A program made the position numbers and the translations under genes. Below, piece by piece: positions 1 to 6,977 of a stretch of DNA of 10,513 bases. Positions within the stretch are counted from its first letter, which is position 1, and the number at the start of each line of letters is the position of its first letter. This stretch comes from a bacterium (lineage in GTDB: Bacteria; UBA9089; UBA9088): the NCBI GenBank assembly GCA_040756715.1, contig JBFLYE010000107.1:1-10513 (forward strand), in the 5' to 3' direction. The notes beneath the pieces were generated by a model, which was not told the DNA's origin, ran no database searches, and saw only the letters and a program-made list of their open reading frames with translations.

Positions 1-156
1 GTTTATCGGCATTTTATTGGATTAACTTAAATGAAATATTGCGACCCCTCAGTTAATTTGTTTCAAGCAAAACTTTAATATTTTAAGTCTATTTTTTGGA
101 TTTACAAAACTTAGCAATATTAAAGTAAAACTTTAATTTTATATTTAAGCTTTTTG
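1..156. other. AT-rich intergenic DNA, no gene seen
   Basis: No convincing reading frame is visible on either strand. The stretch contains two similar AT-rich segments (about 68-82 and 126-140) sharing the core AAAACTTTAAT. A short inverted repeat, ATTAAAG/CTTTAAT, lies at about 118-138. It could be a weak hairpin, but it lacks the GC-rich stem of a normal intrinsic terminator. Confidence 0.4.
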
Positions 157-185
157 TTGCAAAAAGAAGAATAATTTGATATAAT
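157..185 (+). promoter_or_regulatory. Sigma70-type promoter ahead of the fpg remnant
   Basis: A TTGCAA -35 box (157-162) and a perfect TATAAT -10 box (180-185) are separated by 17 bp. The expected transcription start near 192 is only about 8 nt before the ATG of the fpg remnant, and no Shine-Dalgarno sequence fits between them. The original transcript would therefore have been nearly leaderless. The promoter could still drive transcription through the repeat region. Confidence 0.55.
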
Positions 186-199
186 TTATAAATGAACAA

Positions 200-313
200 A
201 TGCCAGAATTACCAGAGGTAGAAACCATAAAGAGGAAGTTAGAAAAATTGTATATGTTTAGCTCGGTGAGAATAAAATTGGGAAATAGGCACTTAAGGCA
301 CAAAGGCACTTAA
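200..313 (+). pseudogene. fpg: 5' remnant of formamidopyrimidine-DNA glycosylase
   Basis: The frame opens with MPELPEVETIKRKLEKL. This is the hallmark N-terminus of Fpg/MutM, in which Pro2 is the catalytic nucleophile and Glu3 the proton donor of this 8-oxoguanine repair enzyme. The match plausibly continues to about residue 33 (SSVRIKLGNRHLR). The frame then enters a palindromic repeat and stops after 37 residues. The family is about 270 residues long, and I find none of its H2TH domain or C-terminal zinc finger downstream. This is a dead 5' fragment left by insertion or deletion at the repeat. Identification rests on the first ~17 residues, which are very characteristic. Confidence 0.75.
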
Positions 314-452
314 GGCGAGAGAGTTTATTTTTACTTGCTTTCTTTGTGCCTTTGCCCCTTTGTGCCTAGGTATATAAGACAGCTAAACAACGGCTATGGT
401 AATTTGGTTAAGAGAGAAGCTAAACACTTACGAAAAATTGTATATGTTTAGC
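242..452 (+). repeat. 21-bp direct repeat (242-262 and 432-452)
   Basis: Positions 242-262, inside the fpg coding frame, are repeated exactly at 432-452, 190 bp away. The second copy is followed by unrelated sequence and a stop, so it does not restore fpg. The pair brackets the palindromic repeat. It may be a duplication made when that repeat arrived, or a copy created by recombination. Both copies end in the motif TGTATATGTTTAG discussed in the findings. Confidence 0.6.
286..368. repeat. Palindromic dispersed-type repeat interrupting fpg
   Basis: The outer arms TAGGCAC (286-292) and GTGCCTA (362-368) are exact inverted copies. Inside them are further GGCACAAAGG-type units facing CCTTTGTGCC-type units. 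The unit AGGCACTTAAGGC occurs twice in direct orientation (287-299 and 304-316). The segment can fold into an imperfect hairpin and encodes nothing. It looks like a small non-autonomous repeat sitting in the fpg remnant. Confidence 0.55.
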
Positions 453-667
453 CGTTAGGTTTTGGCTTTTAGCTATTAGTATGTGTTTAGAACCACGAAG
501 AACACGAAGGTGTCTTAAGTGAAAATTTTTAAGTCGCTTCCTCCTCCCCTGCCCTTCTGGTTATTTTCCCTTTCGGTGGCAGCACCTTTACGGATTAGAC
601 AATTATACAGAGTCGAGTTTCCATTTAAAATTTGCAATTTGCAATTTAAAATTTACACTATAAGTGG
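369..667. other. Non-coding repeat-rich leader upstream of resB
   Basis: No gene is supported here. The stretch holds the second copy of the 21-bp direct repeat, two copies of GCTAAAC (382-388, 419-425), a CCACGAAGAACACGAAGG segment near 493 that resembles dispersed repeats seen in many draft genomes, and an AT-only motif cluster built from AATTTGCAATTT units at about 625-655. No strong promoter or Shine-Dalgarno sequence stands out ahead of the ATG at 668. Confidence 0.4.
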
Positions 668-1510
668 ATGAAAATTCTGCTTAAATGGACTCTAATATTG
701 CTTAGCCTCCTTATTATTACGCAAGGAATAGGAAGTTTTAACCTTCCTTATCTTCTTCTGTGTTTAGGTTTCTTGGTTGTAGTAAGCATTATCCTTTGCT
801 TTGTTTTTGGAAGGAAAAGACATTTCACATATTGGTTCTGTCATTGGGGAATTATCATTATTTTGCTGGGAGGAACTTTAACCCATTTTTTTTCTTTCAG
901 GGAAAATATAGAGGTAAATGAGAAAGATGTGATTTCTATACCAAAAACCAATTATTCCTTAAAGCTTTCTTCCTTTAAAATTACCTATTACGAGGATAAA
1001 AGCCCAAAAGAATTCCGCTCTGATATTGTTTTATATGAAAAAGAAAAAAGGGTTGCAAATGGCAAGATATTCGTTAATCATCCATTCTCCTTTAAAGGAT
1101 ATAAGTTCTATCAGATGGATTATGGAATTTCCTCTTTTGATCTGGTGATTGGCTTTAAAGAAAACGAATTCTTGGTAAAGAATATAGGCGATGAATTTAG
1201 GGTAGGTGATATGAAAATTAAGGTTTTAGATTTCTTGCCCGATTTTGTTATAATAGATGGGATAGCACAAAGCAAATCTTCTAATTTCAACAATCCAGCC
1301 ATAAAGGTAGAAATATCCAAAGCAAGCAAAAAGGATGTATCATGGGCTTTTTTAAACCTTGAATACCATAAGGATTTTCCCGTTAAGTTTAAGAAAATAA
1401 TTCCAAAGAGGTATTTCTCTAGCATTGAGATAGTTAAAGACCCAGGAGCAGGTATTGTATTTATTGGATTTTTTGTCCTGGCATTAGGAATAATTTTAAG
1501 ATGGAGATAA
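668..1510 (+). CDS. resB: ResB/Ccs1-like cytochrome c biogenesis protein
   Basis: This is a 280-residue membrane protein of system II cytochrome c maturation, which works with CcsA to carry haem across the membrane and attach it to apocytochromes. Hydrophobic segments lie near residues 7-23, 28-48 and 57-76, then a large extracytoplasmic domain (about 77-257), then a final membrane helix at 260-277. Family-type motifs are the His in TYWFCHWGIIIILLGG (His59), NHPFSFKGYKFYQMDYG (137-153), and DPG (258-260) at the start of the last helix. It is shorter than the ~450-residue ResB of Gram-positives but matches the short ResB forms. The start follows a weak ribosome site. The stop overlaps the next gene's start by 10 bp, which supports translational coupling. 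Confidence 0.85.
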   Translation: MKILLKWTLILLSLLIITQGIGSFNLPYLLLCLGFLVVVSIILCFVFGRKRHFTYWFCHWGIIIILLGGTLTHFFSFRENIEVNEKDVISIPKTNYSLKLSSFKITYYEDKSPKEFRSDIVLYEKEKRVANGKIFVNHPFSFKGYKFYQMDYGISSFDLVIGFKENEFLVKNIGDEFRVGDMKIKVLDFLPDFVIIDGIAQSKSSNFNNPAIKVEISKASKKDVSWAFLNLEYHKDFPVKFKKIIPKRYFSSIEIVKDPGAGIVFIGFFVLALGIILRWR

Positions 1511-2223
1511 TTCTTTTTAAGATAACCTTTGCAATTTACCTTTTATCCGGATGCCTTTTCTTTGCTAGAAAAAGATGGGTTTTTCTTCCTATCCTTGGGT
1601 TGGTATTTCATATAACAGGCGTAATTTTATATAGCCTTAAAGCAGGAAGACCTCCCTTTGCAAGCCTTTATGAATCCATCCTTTTCTTTTCTCTCTTGAT
1701 AATCCTTTTCTTCCTCCTCTTTAAGCTTTGGGAGGCAGGAGGATACATCTTGTTATTTGCCTCTATTTCTCTTTTTTATATTGTTTTTTCTCCCTCCTCG
1801 CCACAGCCTTTAATGCCAGCCTTAAGAAGCTTTTGGCTTCCTATCCATGTTGCTTTGTGCTTTCTATCCTATACATTTTTTATCCTATCAGGAGCATTAG
1901 GATTGGGTTTTTTAATAAGGAAAGAAGAACCTCTATTTAAAACCATTTTATCTTTTGTAAAATGGGGTTTTATTCTCCTTACCTTGGGAATCATTACAGG
2001 TAGCATCTGGGCATACGATGCCTGGGGAAGATATTGGGGGTGGGATCCAAAAGAGGTTTGGGCATTGATTACCTGGCTATACTATAGCCTATTTTTTCAT
2101 TCAAGGCTTATGGGAGGAGGTAAAAGGCTTTTGTCATATTTGGCTATAATTGGCATATTTGTTATTCTTTTCACATTCTTAGGCGTTGGTTTTTTATTTT
2201 CGGGATTGCACTCCTATTTTTAA
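1501..2223 (+). CDS. ccsA: CcsA/ResC-like cytochrome c assembly protein (haem handling)
   Basis: This 240-residue polytopic membrane protein is the haem-handling partner of ResB. The signature is the tryptophan-rich WWD segment at residues 175-192 (WGRYWGWDPKEVWALITW), which binds haem on the outer face. Four histidines sit where the family has its haem ligands: His37 and His200 as the likely membrane pair, and His116 (PIHV) and His237 (GLHSY) as the likely external pair. Hydrophobic helices fill the rest. The ATG lies inside the end of resB, and the stop touches the mnmG start. With resB it makes a complete two-gene system II module, so the cell probably makes c-type cytochromes. No cytochrome gene is in the window. 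Confidence 0.92.
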   Translation: MEIILFKITFAIYLLSGCLFFARKRWVFLPILGLVFHITGVILYSLKAGRPPFASLYESILFFSLLIILFFLLFKLWEAGGYILLFASISLFYIVFSPSSPQPLMPALRSFWLPIHVALCFLSYTFFILSGALGLGFLIRKEEPLFKTILSFVKWGFILLTLGIITGSIWAYDAWGRYWGWDPKEVWALITWLYYSLFFHSRLMGGGKRLLSYLAIIGIFVILFTFLGVGFLFSGLHSYF

Positions 2224-3960
2224 ATGGAATACGACATTATTGTAATTGGTGGAGGTCATTCTGGATTAGAGGCAATCTTTGCCGCCCACAATATGGGATT
2301 TTCTTCCCTCCTTATAACCCTTGATAAGAAAAAGATTGGGTTAATGTCCTGTAACCCTGCAATTGGAGGATTGGGAAAAGGGCAATTGGTAAGAGAGATT
2401 GATGCCTTAGGTGGTCTTATGGCAAAGAATATTGATGCTACAGGGATACAATTCAGGATGCTAAATACAAAAAAGGGGGCTGCTGTCCGCTCTCTCCGTG
2501 CACAGGCAGATAGGGAATTGTATAAGGTATGGTGGCAGGATAGGCTAGTAAAAGCAAATATTCCAGTCTATGAAGGCGAGGTTTCAAGGATTCTTGTTAA
2601 AGAAAAAAGGGCAATTGGTGTTGAATTGTCTAACAAAGAGAGACTTTTTGCCAAGAAAATAATTCTTACCACCGGGACATTCCTTTCTGGGCTTTTGCAT
2701 ATTGGGGATTGTTCTTGGGAAGGTGGAAGGATTCAGGAGAGTGCCTGCTATTTTCTTTCAGAAAACCTTAAAAGACTTGGATTTTCTTTGGGGAGGTTAA
2801 AAACTGGAACATCGCCCAGGATTCATAAGGAAAGCATTAATTACTCAAAGACAATTGAGCAATTTGGGGATAAAAAACCAACTCCATTTTCATTTTCAAC
2901 AAAGAAGATAGAAAGACCCAATATTCCCTGCTTTATTACATATACAAATTGCAAAACACATAAGATTATAAAAAACAATCTCCATAGATCCCCATTATAT
3001 CAAGGAAAAATAAAGGGCATTGGCGTTAGATATTGCCCATCTATTGAGGATAAAATTGTTAAATTTCCAGATAGGAATCAACACCAGGTTTTTATTGAAC
3101 CAGATGGCCTCAATTCAAATATTATGTATCTAAATGGCCTCTCAACATCCCTTCCCAAGGGTGTGCAAAGCGAAATTTTAGCCTCAATTCCTGGATTAGA
3201 GAATGCAGAAATCCTTGAATATGGCTATGCTGTTGAGTATGATTTCGTCTTTCCAACCCAGCTTAAACAAACATTGGAGGCAAAAGGGATTAAGGACATT
3301 TACCTTGCAGGACAGATAAATGGAACAACCGGATATGAAGAGGCAGCCTCACAAGGCCTTATCGCAGGAATAAACGCAGGGCTTTCTATAAAAAATGAGC
3401 CAGAGCTTGTCCTTGGAAGGGATAGGGCATATATTGGTGTTTTAATAGACGACCTTACGACAAAAGGGACAGAAGAACCTTATAGGATGTTCACATCACG
3501 CTGTGAATATAGGCTATTATTAAGACAGGATAATGCAGATATAAGGCTTATGGAGGAAGGTTATAAGATTGGGCTTGTTGGAAAGGAACAATATGAGAGG
3601 GTTATGGAGAAGAAAAGGCTTATTGAATGCGGAATGCGGAATGCGGAATGCGGAATTAAAAATAAAGAGCTTCTAAAAGAGGTAGAAGAGCAGATTGAGA
3701 TAAATAGAAAATATGAGGGGTATATAAAGAGAAGTTTAAAGGAGATTGAGGAATTAAAAAAAAGGGAAGAACTGTTAATTCCAGAGGATTTTGACTACAA
3801 GGGGATTAAAAGCCTATCAAAGGAGACAAAGGAAAAGCTTACAAAGATAAAACCAGGCTCTATTGGTCAAGCATCAAGAATACCAGGGATAAGGCCATCC
3901 GATATATCCATTATCCTTATTTATCTTAAGAAATACACTAGCCCCTATATTTATTGGTAA
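2224..3960 (+). CDS. mnmG: tRNA uridine-5-carboxymethylaminomethyl modification enzyme MnmG (GidA)
   Basis: MnmG is an FAD enzyme that, with the GTPase MnmE, installs the (carboxymethyl)aminomethyl group on wobble U34 of certain tRNAs. Visible are the dinucleotide-binding GGGHSG (9-14), the first family signature from Asn44 to Gly64 ([11 protein letters not shown]...), Cys43 and Cys271 at the positions of the family's redox-active cysteines, the second signature from Gly363 ([16 protein letters not shown]), TSRCEYR (424-430), and a C-terminal [13 protein letters not shown] segment. At 578 residues it is somewhat shorter than the usual ~620 but both ends are present. Its ATG directly follows the ccsA stop, so it is likely co-transcribed with resB-ccsA. 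An odd tandem-repeat insertion lies at residues 468-478. Its 3' end overlaps the convergent nadE. Confidence 0.97.
   Translation: MEYDIIVIGGGHSGLEAIFAAHNMGFSSLLITLDKKKIGLMSCNPAIGGLGKGQLVREIDALGGLMAKNIDATGIQFRMLNTKKGAAVRSLRAQADRELYKVWWQDRLVKANIPVYEGEVSRILVKEKRAIGVELSNKERLFAKKIILTTGTFLSGLLHIGDCSWEGGRIQESACYFLSENLKRLGFSLGRLKTGTSPRIHKESINYSKTIEQFGDKKPTPFSFSTKKIERPNIPCFITYTNCKTHKIIKNNLHRSPLYQGKIKGIGVRYCPSIEDKIVKFPDRNQHQVFIEPDGLNSNIMYLNGLSTSLPKGVQSEILASIPGLENAEILEYGYAVEYDFVFPTQLKQTLEAKGIKDIYLAGQINGTTGYEEAASQGLIAGINAGLSIKNEPELVLGRDRAYIGVLIDDLTTKGTEEPYRMFTSRCEYRLLLRQDNADIRLMEEGYKIGLVGKEQYERVMEKKRLIECGMRNAECGIKNKELLKEVEEQIEINRKYEGYIKRSLKEIEELKKREELLIPEDFDYKGIKSLSKETKEKLTKIKPGSIGQASRIPGIRPSDISIILIYLKKYTSPYIYW
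3625..3652 (+). repeat. Four tandem copies of GAATGCG inside mnmG
   Basis: Four perfect copies of the 7-bp unit lie head to tail, followed by GAATT. Because 28 bp is not a multiple of three, each copy is read in a different frame, giving [10 protein letters not shown] (468-477) within the C-terminal helical part of MnmG. The reading frame is kept overall. GGAATGC runs of this kind are usually intergenic repeats, so this looks like a repeat that landed in a tolerant loop between helices. Confidence 0.85.
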
Positions 3961-5557
3961 TCGGCATCCTTCTATCTTTACCAAATGCCTTTGGTGTAAT
4001 CTTTATCCCTGGAGGAGACTGCCTCCTTTTATACTCGCTTTTATCAATCAAGGATAAGACATAAGATACAATTTTTTTATCAAAACCCAAGGAGGTAATT
4101 TCTTGTAGGTCTTTATTCTCTTCAATATAAGCCTTTACAATTGGATCTAATGTTTCATATTCTGGGAGGGTATCAGAATCTTTTTGGTCTGGCTTAAGCT
4201 CAGCGGTTGGCTCTTTTTTTAAAACCCTTTCTGGTATAACCAACTCTTTAGAATTTCTATACCCAGCAAGCTTATAAACAAGGGTTTTTGGAATATCCTT
4301 TAAACAAGCAAATCCACCTGCCATATCTCCATAAAGGGTGGTATATCCTGTGCTTATCTCTGACTTATTCCCTGTTGCCAAAACAAGCCATCCAAATTTA
4401 TTAGAAAGGGCCATCAGGATATTTCCCCTAATTCTTGCCTGAAGGTTTTCCTCGGTTATATTCCTCTTATGGCCTTTAAAATAGGGCTTAAGGAAAGAAA
4501 GATAGAGATTGAAAATATCAGAAATGGGGATGTTTATTAGCTTTATCTCCAAATTCTCTGCCAATTCCTTTGCATCCTCAAATGATTCTTTTGATGAATA
4601 TATAGATGGCATAAAAACACCAATAACATTATCCTTTCCTAAAGCGTCCGTTGCCAAAGCAGCAACCAGGGATGAATCAATCCCTCCACTTAAGCCAATC
4701 ACTACCTTTTTAAAGCCATTTTTTAGACAATAGTCAAAAAGCCCCAATATCAAGGCTTGATAAATCTCAGGGATTGGTTCTAATGGTTCTATTTTTCTTT
4801 TTGGAATAGGTGGTTTTTTTTCTTCTCTTTTTCCAATCTCTAAATCCGTAATCAATAAATCCTCCTTGAATTGCCCTGCCCTTTCTATTATTCTCCCTTT
4901 ATCATCTAAAACCATACTGGCTCCATCAAAGACCAGCTCATCCTGTCCTCCCACAAGGTTTGCATAGGCAATAAAGATAGAGTTTTTCTTTGCCTGGTAT
5001 GATAAAATTTTTTCTTCCTCCTTTCTCTTTCCATAATGATATGGAGAGGCACTACAATTAAAAATAAGCCTTACATCCGTTAAAGCAACATTTTTTACTA
5101 ATGCCTTATCCCATATATCCTCACAGATATTTACCGAAAAAATAATGTTTTTAAACCTAAAAATTCTAGGTTTTTCTCCCTCCTTGAAATACCTCTTCTC
5201 ATCAAATACACTATAATTTAGAAGGCACATTTTGTGATAGGTTCCCCTAATTCTTCTTTGATAAATTATAGAAGCCGCATTGTATAAATTATTCCCTTTT
5301 CTATCCACAAAGCCAACAATCGCTACAATGTCAAATACCTCTTTGCTTAATTCATTTAAGAGAGCTAAATTGTCCAAAACAAATTTTGGTTTAAAGAGGA
5401 GGTCTTCGGGTGGATAGCCAGTTATTGAAAGCTCAGGGAATGCAATTATATCTACCTTAAATTCTTCTGCCTGCTTGATATATTCCTTTATCTTGCGACA
5501 ATTTCCAGAGATATCACCCACCGTCGTATTTATTTGAGCAATCCCTATTCTAAGCAT
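3938..5557 (-). CDS. nadE: Glutamine-dependent NAD+ synthetase
   Basis: This 539-residue two-domain enzyme makes NAD+ from deamido-NAD+, ATP and glutamine, the last step of NAD synthesis. The N-terminal nitrilase-fold glutaminase (about 1-240) shows the catalytic triad Glu42 ([15 protein letters not shown]), Lys109 ([14 protein letters not shown]) and Cys145 (NICEDIW). The C-terminal synthetase domain (about 262-539) has the ATP-binding SGGIDSS loop (290-296), [20 protein letters not shown] from 394, and [20 protein letters not shown] (448-467). The length is normal and all key residues are present. It converges on mnmG with a 23-bp coding overlap and no terminator between them. No clear Shine-Dalgarno sequence precedes the [18 protein letters not shown] is a typical family N-terminus, which supports this start. 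Confidence 0.96.
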   Translation of the reverse strand: MLRIGIAQINTTVGDISGNCRKIKEYIKQAEEFKVDIIAFPELSITGYPPEDLLFKPKFVLDNLALLNELSKEVFDIVAIVGFVDRKGNNLYNAASIIYQRRIRGTYHKMCLLNYSVFDEKRYFKEGEKPRIFRFKNIIFSVNICEDIWDKALVKNVALTDVRLIFNCSASPYHYGKRKEEEKILSYQAKKNSIFIAYANLVGGQDELVFDGASMVLDDKGRIIERAGQFKEDLLITDLEIGKREEKKPPIPKRKIEPLEPIPEIYQALILGLFDYCLKNGFKKVVIGLSGGIDSSLVAALATDALGKDNVIGVFMPSIYSSKESFEDAKELAENLEIKLINIPISDIFNLYLSFLKPYFKGHKRNITEENLQARIRGNILMALSNKFGWLVLATGNKSEISTGYTTLYGDMAGGFACLKDIPKTLVYKLAGYRNSKELVIPERVLKKEPTAELKPDQKDSDTLPEYETLDPIVKAYIEENKDLQEITSLGFDKKIVSYVLSLIDKSEYKRRQSPPGIKITPKAFGKDRRMPITNKYRG

Positions 5558-5615
5558 TAATCTTATTTTTGGTTTTAATTCATAAAAAATGATATAGCAG
5601 TAAGTCCAAAATTAT

Positions 5616-5728
5616 TTACATATTTTTAAGATAGCGTTTAATTTCATCGTGGGTGCCAACAATGACAAATTTTACCACATCCCCTTTTAATCTAAATTGT
5701 CAAATGAAGGTTTGCGCTCATATCCCAT
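5616..5728 (-). pseudogene. Remnant of a RelE/ParE-like toxin gene
   Basis: An ATG at 5728-5726, directly after the antitoxin remnant's stop, begins MGYERKPSFDNLD, like the N-terminus of RelE-type toxins, and then stops. A second frame (5699-5616) reads LKGDVVKFVIVGTHDEIKR to a stop, like the C-terminal strand of the same family (VGTHDEI). Only about 113 bp remain of an expected ~270 bp, so the middle of the gene is missing and the two ends are in different frames. Its place immediately after an AbrB-type antitoxin supports the call. The ends are short, so the family assignment is tentative. Confidence 0.5.
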
Positions 5729-5995
5729 CTAAACTTCTTCTAAACTTGTCAGAAAATCTTTAGCGTTTAGATAGAGATTACCTGATTGGCTATTTTCTCA
5801 AGCTTGTCCCATTCATTTCTGCTAAAATCTTCCCCTTTTTCAATCGTGGCTAATGGTTTTATCAATACCCCATTCTACAAGTTCAAATCCTATTCTCTCT
5901 CCTTGCTGCTTGATATGGAGTGCCTTTCTAACCTTAGCGGGTATAGTAATTTGTCCTTTGGAAGATAGGGTAGCGGTTGCCATAGAAACACTCAT
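5729..5995 (-). pseudogene. Frameshifted AbrB/MazE-type antitoxin gene
   Basis: Starting at 5995 the minus strand reads MSVSMATATLSSKGQITIPA, the swapped-hairpin DNA-binding start of SpoVT/AbrB-family antitoxins (SKGQITIP...VRKAL). A GGGGG ribosome site lies about 8 nt upstream. After FELVEW the frame breaks. The neighbouring frame continues as VLIKPLATIEKGEDFSRNEWDKLEKIANQ, and a second shift near 5775 leads into YLNAKDFLTSLEEV and a stop at 5731-5729. The original was probably an ~85-residue protein with ...VENGVLIKP... at the first break. Two frameshifts make it a pseudogene unless they are sequencing errors. It is paired with the RelE-like remnant just downstream. Confidence 0.7.
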
Positions 5996-6030
5996 TTTAC
6001 TAACCCCCTTTCTTTACTTTTCATAAGTTA

Positions 6031-6059
6031 AGAATAACAAATTTTTGGCTAAGTGTCAA
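6031..6059 (-). promoter_or_regulatory. Promoter of the decayed AbrB/RelE-type pair
   Basis: On the minus strand a perfect TTGACA (6059-6054) and TATTCT (6036-6031) are separated by exactly 17 bp, about 35 bp upstream of the antitoxin ATG. Such operons are normally autorepressed by the AbrB-type antitoxin. The promoter has survived better than the genes it served. Confidence 0.6.
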
Positions 6060-6075
6060 CAAGAAAAGTGGAAAG

Positions 6076-6148
6076 GTCGCAATCCCTTATTTTGCTTCGC
6101 TTACGCTTCCAAGATACTTCGTATTCATCAGGTCTTAGACTCTTATAC
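6076..6148 (+). repeat. Solitary split sequence resembling a CRISPR repeat
   Basis: GTCGCAATCCCTTATT (6076-6091) and CATCAGGTCTTAGACTC (6126-6142) look like the two halves of a ~37-nt type I/III CRISPR repeat of the 'GTCGCAATCCC...ATCAGGTC' kind, separated here by about 34 bp. There is only one copy and no spacers, so it is not an array. It could be a relic or a chance resemblance. Confidence 0.2.
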
Positions 6149-6271
6149 TTTCTAATAAAAAAACCAATCTATAAGTTATAGTATCTTCCATTACTTAGTG
6201 CAAAAATAGTATTTAAGAAATTTTGAATTCTAAATTTTGAATTTTGAATTGAAAAAGGTTAAGTTTTATAA

Positions 6272-6371
6272 AATTCAAAATTCAACATTCAAAATTCATA
6301 ATTTTATAAAGTTTTCCTTAAGATTATCTAAACACATACATTTTGTAAAGCGTTATGGAATTAACTATAAT
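6272..6371 (-). repeat. 100-bp inverted repeat, left copy
   Basis: This segment is the exact reverse complement of 10391-10490, with no mismatch over 100 bp by direct comparison. On the minus strand it begins ATTATAGTTAATTCC in the 3' end of the MazF-like remnant and supplies that frame's last 14 codons and stop. It ends in AATTTTGAATT-type repeats. The flanking bases differ at both ends, so these are the true limits of the identity. Confidence 0.95.
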
Positions 6372-6540
6372 GTCAAATCCTATTGATTTTATGAGATTCT
6401 CTTTAACTTTCAAAAAGTCTTGGTCTGAAAGTTTTCCTATTTTATGAAGAACCATATCCTCTTTTATTGTCCTAATAATCCCGCAAACTAATGATGGTTG
6501 GATTAACTTCGCTCTTTTCCAGTCTTCTATCTTCGTATCA
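6324..6540 (-). pseudogene. C-terminal fragment of a MazF/PemK-like toxin
   Basis: The frame open from 6599 to 6324 contains DWKRAKLIQPSLVCGIIRT and DMVLHKIGKLSDQDFLKVKE. These resemble the C-terminal half of MazF/PemK-like RNA-cleaving toxins, where a '..GL..PS.v....i.TI....i..kiG.L...d...v...L' pattern is typical. The N-terminal half with the RNA-binding and catalytic strands is absent. The first ~20 residues that an ATG at 6599 would give are an out-of-frame reading of the recombinase remnant, so that start is not meaningful. The last 15 codons (IIVNSITLYKMYVFR) come from the 100-bp inverted repeat. A dead chimera is the best reading. Confidence 0.55.
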
Positions 6541-6787
6541 CCCAATAATACCCTTAGAAAAAGAAGAGGTAAAATAATTGATATCCAATCGTAGGGCATT
6601 GTCTGCCTGTCTGACTTGCCAATCTGAAATACTTCTTTCTGATTTTAGGTGATTTAAAAACCTTTCAATCCGTAGAGCAAAGTTAATCTCTTCATTTTTA
6701 TTAGAAAAGGCAAGGAACTTACTTACCCAGTAAGCATAGAAAGATATGTTTTTTCAGGAAGTTGTATTTTTCATCTCTAACCCTCAA
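6538..6787 (-). pseudogene. N-terminal remnant of a tyrosine recombinase, possibly the integron integrase
   Basis: The minus strand reads FYAYWVSKFLAFSNKN, then LRIERFLNHLKSERSISDWQ, then VRQADNALRLDINYF. This is the pattern of the N-terminal SAM-like core-binding domain of tyrosine recombinases (Y..WV..FL.F...FL..L.....s..Wq..QA..AlrlY). Just upstream a second frame reads RDEKYNFLKKHI, and the two join across an A6 run (6754-6749), a likely frameshift. The recombinase match ends near 6545, where the MazF-like fragment begins. The catalytic domain (Arg, HxxR, Tyr) is absent, so the protein is dead. Its position opposite a cassette array, next to a core site and an outward promoter, is where intI sits. 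The subfamily cannot be proven without the catalytic domain. Confidence 0.7.
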
Positions 6788-6804
6788 TCTGACAAAATTT
6801 CAAC

Positions 6805-6825
6805 AATAGACGAACTTCGTCTATT
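6805..6825. promoter_or_regulatory. Perfect 10-bp palindrome between recombinase remnant and promoter
   Basis: AATAGACGAA (6805-6814) and TTCGTCTATT (6816-6825) are exact inverted copies around one central base. A third copy of TTCGTCTATT lies at 6932-6941, directly before the GTTAGGC core site. An operator, or binding sites for the lost recombinase within an attI-like site, would both fit. A short hairpin is also possible. Confidence 0.55.
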
Positions 6826-6862
6826 ATTAACAATGATTTTACGAAAGTCAAAAGATTTTTTC

Positions 6863-6891
6863 TTGACAACAATATTAACAAGGTGTAAAAT
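6863..6891 (+). promoter_or_regulatory. Strong cassette promoter (Pc-like)
   Basis: TTGACA (6863-6868) and TAAAAT (6886-6891) are separated by 17 bp, matching 11 of 12 consensus bases. Transcription would start near 6898 and run through the core site into the first cassette. This is the expected place for an integron cassette promoter, between the integrase gene and the array. Confidence 0.75.
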
Positions 6892-6931
6892 TTTTATCAT
6901 AAGACAAATCTTTTAGTAACTAAAAAAGAAT

Positions 6932-6952
6932 TTCGTCTATTAAATGTTAGGC
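6932..6952 (+). other. attI-like junction: GTTAGGC core site before the first cassette
   Basis: GTTAGGC at 6946-6952 fits the integron core GTTRRRY. No partner R'' box or attC-type fold lies upstream, which is what an attI site would look like. The 10-bp repeat unit TTCGTCTATT ends 4 bp before it. Cassette 1 would have been inserted after the G at 6946. An old attC remnant is an alternative. Confidence 0.55.
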
Positions 6953-6977
6953 TTCTGAAGAAGAGGAGGTAAAATCT

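Larger units (their letters stand above)
5996..6323. other. Intergenic repeat-rich region, no gene
   Basis: Apart from the antitoxin promoter, this stretch holds a split sequence resembling a CRISPR repeat (6076-6148), a block of AATTTTGAATT-type units (6219-6250), and facing AATTCAAAATTC units that begin the 100-bp inverted repeat. The two AT blocks can pair as a long AU-rich hairpin. No coding frame is supported. Confidence 0.5.

Noticed and set aside
382-460. Possible attC-like structure (GCTAAAC ... GTTTAGCCGTTAGGT)
   Set aside because: GCTAAAC does not fit the R'' consensus RYYYAAC, no matching inner arms are present and there is no cassette gene beside it.
540-600. Structured RNA or riboswitch upstream of resB
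   Set aside because: I could not find a conserved stem pattern of any known class; the pyrimidine-rich run has no convincing pairing partner.
5558-5615. nadE promoter on the minus strand (TTGGAC with a weak TTTATG at 17 bp)
   Set aside because: The -10 match is poor and there is no supporting ribosome site, so it is too weak to list as a feature.
5786-5968. 60-codon plus-strand open frame
   Set aside because: It is the opposite strand of the frameshifted AbrB-type antitoxin, with no family resemblance of its own.
6060-6180. CRISPR array
   Set aside because: Only one split repeat-like sequence, no spacers and no cas genes in the window.
6324-6599. Intact 91-residue protein starting at 6599
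   Set aside because: Its first ~20 residues are an out-of-frame reading of the recombinase remnant and its last 15 come from the inverted repeat; only the middle is MazF-like, and the ATG lacks a ribosome site.
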